Below are positions 60,556 to 64,000 of a DNA stretch of 64,000 bases, one piece after another (position 1 is the first letter of the stretch; every line of letters begins with the position of its first letter). The position numbers were made by a program, and so were the translations under genes. This stretch comes from Flavobacteriales bacterium (GTDB lineage: Bacteria; Bacteroidota; Bacteroidia; Flavobacteriales_E; Vicingaceae), in assembly GCA_013359255.1 (NCBI GenBank), contig JABWCF010000008.1, forward strand, positions 1-64,000, written 5' to 3'. The notes below the pieces were generated by a model. It was not told where the DNA came from and did no database searches. It saw only the letters and a list, made by a program, of their open reading frames with translations.

Positions 60556-61790
60556 TGTCACTTTTTAAAAGCATTTCCATATACACCGCCATAAGTTTTT
60601 TTACCGGTGGAATATCTTTTCTGCTCCTGCCTGTGCTTACTCAGTATCTTAGTCCGGCAGATTATGGACTGCTGGCTTTATTTAATGCAAGCGTAAACCT
60701 ATTTTCGGTATTAATTCCATTGGGTATGGGATATTTATTGGGAGTTTATATAATTGAGAAAGAAGCATTATTTCCGATGATTTTAAGATCGTATATTCAA
60801 ATCACATTTATTATTAGTTTGCTGCTTACCCTTGTATTATTTTTCCTTTCGCTGTTTTTTAAAAATTTCACTTCTTTGCCCAACTATGTTTTACTTGCAT
60901 TACCATTGGTAGCTTTGTTGGTTGTTTATTTTGACACATGCACAACGTATTTTGTTTACAAGCGAACAATAAAGCAGTATAGTTTCTTTTTTCTGTCAAA
61001 GTTTTTTATTGAAATAGCTCTTATTTTATTACTTGTAGTTGTTTTTCCTTTTTCTTGGAAAGGAAGGGTGGCCTCTTTAGTTATTAGTTTACTTTTCATA
61101 AATAGTGTAGCTCTAATTTATTTTGTGAAGAGAAAAATAATGGCTAAACAGAAATCAAAAATTAAAATCTCTAAGGAGTTAATTAGTAAAGGTTACCCTT
61201 TGTTGTTTATGGGTATTTCCATTATGGTTATAAACCTCTCCGACCGATTTTTCTTAGAACAATTGGTTGGCTTATCTGAAACAGGAATTTACAATATAGC
61301 AAGTACAGTAGCGGGTATTATGTTAATTATTATTGGAGCCTCAGTAAATGTAGTACGCACAGCAATATTTGGTTTTTATAAGGAAAAGAAAGGTATTCGT
61401 GAATTAGTAGGTTTATTTGTAAAATACGCTTTAATTTTAATTTTGGTTATGGTGGTATTGTTGCTAACCACTCCGCTTATTTTTAAATATCTTATAAATG
61501 AGCGATACATAGAGGCAAAGCAATATGTCCCTATTTTAGTATTCGGGTTATTTTTTTGGGGACTCTATAACTTCTTAGTGTCGATGCCAATGTATTTTAA
61601 ACAAAATAAACAGATAGGAATTATTTCTATTTTAGGGATAGTGGTAAATTTACTGCTAAACTATTTTTTTATTTCGTCATACAAAACAATAGGTGCTGCT
61701 TATTCTACACTTTGTACGTATGCTTTTATTTCTGTTTCGATGCTTTTACTTATTTTATTTAATCCTAAATTAAAACCCGATGTTCTTTAG
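60555..61790 (+). CDS. second polysaccharide flippase
   Basis: A 411-residue, 12-helix membrane protein of the flippase family: FKSISIYTAISFFTGGISFLLLPVLTQYLSPADYGLLALFNASVNLFSVLIPLGMGYLLGVYII is the standard opening with TQYLSPADYG. Its ATG uses the last A of the previous stop (TAATG). Two flippases in one cluster suggest two glycans, or one acting as a polymer exporter partner. About 110 bp without features separate it from the next gene. Confidence 0.9.
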   Translation: MSLFKSISIYTAISFFTGGISFLLLPVLTQYLSPADYGLLALFNASVNLFSVLIPLGMGYLLGVYIIEKEALFPMILRSYIQITFIISLLLTLVLFFLSLFFKNFTSLPNYVLLALPLVALLVVYFDTCTTYFVYKRTIKQYSFFFLSKFFIEIALILLLVVVFPFSWKGRVASLVISLLFINSVALIYFVKRKIMAKQKSKIKISKELISKGYPLLFMGISIMVINLSDRFFLEQLVGLSETGIYNIASTVAGIMLIIIGASVNVVRTAIFGFYKEKKGIRELVGLFVKYALILILVMVVLLLTTPLIFKYLINERYIEAKQYVPILVFGLFFWGLYNFLVSMPMYFKQNKQIGIISILGIVVNLLLNYFFISSYKTIGAAYSTLCTYAFISVSMLLLILFNPKLKPDVL

Positions 61791-61902
61791 AATGTATAGA
61801 AAAATAGTAGAGAAACTATATATTGCTTTGCTTCTTTTTGATACAGCATTCAATGGTATTATTTTATAGGTTTACCTAAAACATTAAACAAAGTTAAATT
61901 AG

Positions 61903-62625
61903 ATGGGAATACAATTGCAAAGAAAAAAGCAGAAGCATTTATTGCTATCCATTTTTTATAGATTATCTAAAATTCCTTGGATTAGCAATAAATTCAAACT
62001 TAAACTGTTCTTGGATTTAGCTTGGATATTTGAAAGACTTGCACATTCTTCATCAGTAGTTTATTATAAAGCAATTAATCACCCTGGAAGACTTGGAACA
62101 TGGAATTTTTTATCAAAATTTATTTCCGAAGATTATTTGGTTTTAGATTTAGGTTGCAGTTCTGGTGATTTGACCAATATTATTTCAAAAAAGGTTAAAA
62201 AAATTGATGGAATAGATCATGATATTACTTCGATTAATCATGCAAAAATGAAATATGCAGGAGGTAATATTTCGTTTATACATGATGATGCACTTCAATA
62301 CTTACAAAATTTAAGCTTTAAGTACGATATGATAATTATGTCTCATGTTTTAGAGCATATAGATAATCCTAAGAATTTTATTAAGGGTTACACCCCATTT
62401 ACTTCTTATTTTTACATAGAAGTACCTGATTTTGAAAAAACATATCATAATATTTACAGAAAAGATGTCGGATGTAAATTGATTCATACAGATGATGACC
62501 ATGTAGCAGAATTTGATAGAGAAGAGATGGAAGAAATTTTTAATGAATTAAACCTTTCAATTATTGCTCAAGAACTTAGATTTGGTGTGATGAAATTTAT
62601 ACTCAAAACAAATAACGAACAATAA
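61903..62625 (+). CDS. class I SAM methyltransferase
   Basis: A 240-residue methyltransferase: YLVLDLGCSSGDLTNIISKKVKKIDGIDHDITSINHAKMKY carries motif I and the acidic ribose-binding residue, followed by ISFIHDDALQYLQNLSFKYDMIIMSHVLEHIDNPKNFIKGY and YFYIEVPDFEKTY. The last two blocks resemble the SAM_MT/Methyltransf_23 group common in glycan loci. Basic N-terminus. Six bp before the FkbM gene. Confidence 0.87.
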   Translation: MGIQLQRKKQKHLLLSIFYRLSKIPWISNKFKLKLFLDLAWIFERLAHSSSVVYYKAINHPGRLGTWNFLSKFISEDYLVLDLGCSSGDLTNIISKKVKKIDGIDHDITSINHAKMKYAGGNISFIHDDALQYLQNLSFKYDMIIMSHVLEHIDNPKNFIKGYTPFTSYFYIEVPDFEKTYHNIYRKDVGCKLIHTDDDHVAEFDREEMEEIFNELNLSIIAQELRFGVMKFILKTNNEQ

Positions 62626-62631
62626 TTTCTT

Positions 62632-63507
62632 GTGAAAAATATTTTTAAATTCATATATCGTATCATTCCTTTCAAGCTTTCTATTTTCAAAATAATTAGA
62701 ATGTTTAATCTACCAGAGTCAATATACAAACATCTGTATTTCAAAGATGTCTTTAAGGTTAAAATAAAAGGGGGAAATACTTTTTTAATCCATCATTATG
62801 GATTTCAAGTAGAAAACGAAATATTTTGGTCAGGTTTATTTGGACGGTGGGAAAAGGATTCGTTGTTGTTATGGAATAAACTGTGTGAAAATTCAGATGT
62901 TATTTTTGATATTGGTGCCAACACAGGAATTTACGCTTTAATTGCCAAAACAGCAAAAAAAAATAATAATGTATATGCATTTGATCCTGTTTGTAGAGTT
63001 TATAAAAAGTTAGTAAAGAACATAGCATTGAATCATTATGATATTAAAGCATATCCAATTGCATTATCTAACCAGAGCGGAAAGGCGATTATATACGACA
63101 CAGATACTGAACATACGTATTCTGTTACAGTAAATAAAAACCTAAACACTACAAAAAGTTTGGTTAAAGAGATCCCAATAGATACGCTTCGTTTAGATGA
63201 GTTTATAGTTTCCAATAACATTAAAAAAATAGACTTGATGAAAATTGATGTAGAAACTCATGAGCCTGAAGTATTAGAAGGTATGGGGAGATACTTAAAA
63301 GATTTCAAACCAACTCTTTTGATAGAAATACTAAATAACGAGATAGCTGTAAAGATAGAAAATCTTATTAAAGGGTTAGGTTATATATACTTTAATATAA
63401 ATGAACAAGGTGCAATTAAAAAGGTGGATTGCTTAACCAAAAGCGATTATCATAATTTTTTAATTTGTTCAACAGATGTAGCATATAGTTTAAATCTCGA
63501 AAATTGA
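62632..63507 (+). CDS. FkbM family methyltransferase
   Basis: A 291-residue FkbM methyltransferase with a GTG start (62632). DVIFDIGANTGIYALIAKTAKKNNNVYAFDPVCRVYKKLVKNIALN is the SAM site, KIDLMKIDVETHEPEVLEGMGRYLKDFKPTLLIEILN the family's second block (DVETHE). Likely O-methylates a sugar of the surface glycan. Its stop overlaps the next gene's TTG start. Confidence 0.88.
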   Translation: MKNIFKFIYRIIPFKLSIFKIIRMFNLPESIYKHLYFKDVFKVKIKGGNTFLIHHYGFQVENEIFWSGLFGRWEKDSLLLWNKLCENSDVIFDIGANTGIYALIAKTAKKNNNVYAFDPVCRVYKKLVKNIALNHYDIKAYPIALSNQSGKAIIYDTDTEHTYSVTVNKNLNTTKSLVKEIPIDTLRLDEFIVSNNIKKIDLMKIDVETHEPEVLEGMGRYLKDFKPTLLIEILNNEIAVKIENLIKGLGYIYFNINEQGAIKKVDCLTKSDYHNFLICSTDVAYSLNLEN

Positions 63508-64000
63508 AAATAAAAGTTATTCAAATAATAGCTAACACGAATAAATCACTTGCTTTTGAAATAATAGCGAAAGGATTGATGGGAAATAATATAGAGTTAC
63601 ATTATATTTTACTTCAAAACGGGGAAACCGAGTTTTCTAAATATTTGGAATCTATTGGGGTAAAACATTACATCATTTCTATTAAAGGAAAGACAAATAT
63701 TATAAAAGCATTTTTCAATTTATTCTCTTTGTTAATAAGCATCAAGCCAGATATTGTGCACACCCACATGAGGGAAGCAAACTTAATAGGATTGTTGGTT
63801 GCAAAAATAGTATTCATTAAAAATAGAATTTATACTAGACACCATTCTACTTCAAATTGGGAATACCATCCAAAAGCTGTAAAATGGGATAAGTTTACTA
63901 ATTATTTATCAACGCACATTGTTTCCATTTCTCATAATGTTACAACTGTGTTAACCTTAAAAGAGGACGTAGTATCGGAAAAGATAACCTATATTCCGCA
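63504..64000 (+). CDS. glycosyltransferase family 4, N-terminal part
   Basis: Runs off the window. From a TTG at 63504 (overlapping the previous TGA as TTGA) it reads MKIKVIQIIANTNKSLAFEIIAKGLMGNNIELHYILLQNG...FSLLISIKPDIVHTHMREANLIGLLVAKIVFIKNRIYTRHHSTSNWEYH...THIVSISHNV. KPDIVHTHMREANLIG and RIYTRHHS are typical of the GT-B family 4 N-domain. The donor-binding C-terminal domain lies outside the window. Confidence 0.82.
   Translation, partial: MKIKVIQIIANTNKSLAFEIIAKGLMGNNIELHYILLQNGETEFSKYLESIGVKHYIISIKGKTNIIKAFFNLFSLLISIKPDIVHTHMREANLIGLLVAKIVFIKNRIYTRHHSTSNWEYHPKAVKWDKFTNYLSTHIVSISHNVTTVLTLKEDVVSEKITYIP

Overview
The window looks like a chromosomal segment of a Bacteroidetes bacterium. 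It is AT-rich and carries a short CarB without the allosteric domain, a DUF4783 protein, a large M1 peptidase, a YfhO protein and a subclass A2-type beta-lactamase, all with the codon style of that phylum. No rRNA, tRNA or CRISPR array was seen.

Layout. (1) 1-11.85 kb, chromosomal: a bidirectional terminator, an alpha/beta hydrolase, carB, then a tightly packed plus-strand run with 4-bp or near-zero spacing: cytidylyltransferase, DUF115/MptE-like protein, HpcH/HpaI aldolase, 2-hydroxyacid dehydrogenase, NAD-dependent epimerase, cyclase-family protein, HAD phosphatase, GT2 and a Wzx-type flippase. It reads as a surface-glycan operon that may build a CMP-activated sugar acid by an unusual route. 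(2) 11.90-48.01 kb, accessory: about 33 genes, all on the minus strand, cut into 14 units by 14 imperfect hairpin elements of about 105-185 bp. (3) 48.1-64 kb, chromosomal: YfhO, M1 peptidase, FkbM methyltransferase, YihY, nadC, DUF4783, rlmH, galE, then a second plus-strand glycan cluster (two flippases, three methyltransferases, the start of a glycosyltransferase).

The central result is region 2. Each hairpin element lies just 3' of a gene or gene group. In 13 of the 14 units, the first bases of the unit (core GTTA plus variable bases) are the reverse complement of the last bases before that unit's own hairpin element, usually over 9-10 bp. That is the signature of circularisable, attC-type gene cassettes: the variable R''/R' arms belong to the cassette. 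The array has no integrase in the window, its core rarely fits the classical GTTRRRY, and the complementarity runs well past 7 bp. It is either a Bacteroidetes integron-like CALIN with divergent attC sites or an undescribed cassette system. It is inserted between two convergent chromosomal genes.

Cassette cargo, in transcription order from 48 kb down: class A beta-lactamase; two small unknown genes; a 7-kb unit with a two-component system, SLAC1/TehA-like and formate/nitrite transporters; VWA-like lipoprotein plus PLD-membrane protein; SF1 helicase/unknown/PLD (Mokosh-like); controller/methyltransferase/nuclease restriction-modification plus GAPS4-like pair plus nucleoid-associated protein; Dam-like methyltransferase plus HNH nuclease; Fic/MscS/DUF2490; GT2/radical SAM/P-loop kinase; DUF262-Schlafen fusion; coiled-coil lipoprotein; an ORF-less mini-cassette; HEPN protein. 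Most of this is defence, resistance or envelope function. The three largest units also carry, just inside both ends, a second hairpin family (six copies, constant TCT/TGT internal loop) together with unit-specific inverted matches, so they have a nested terminal-repeat structure.
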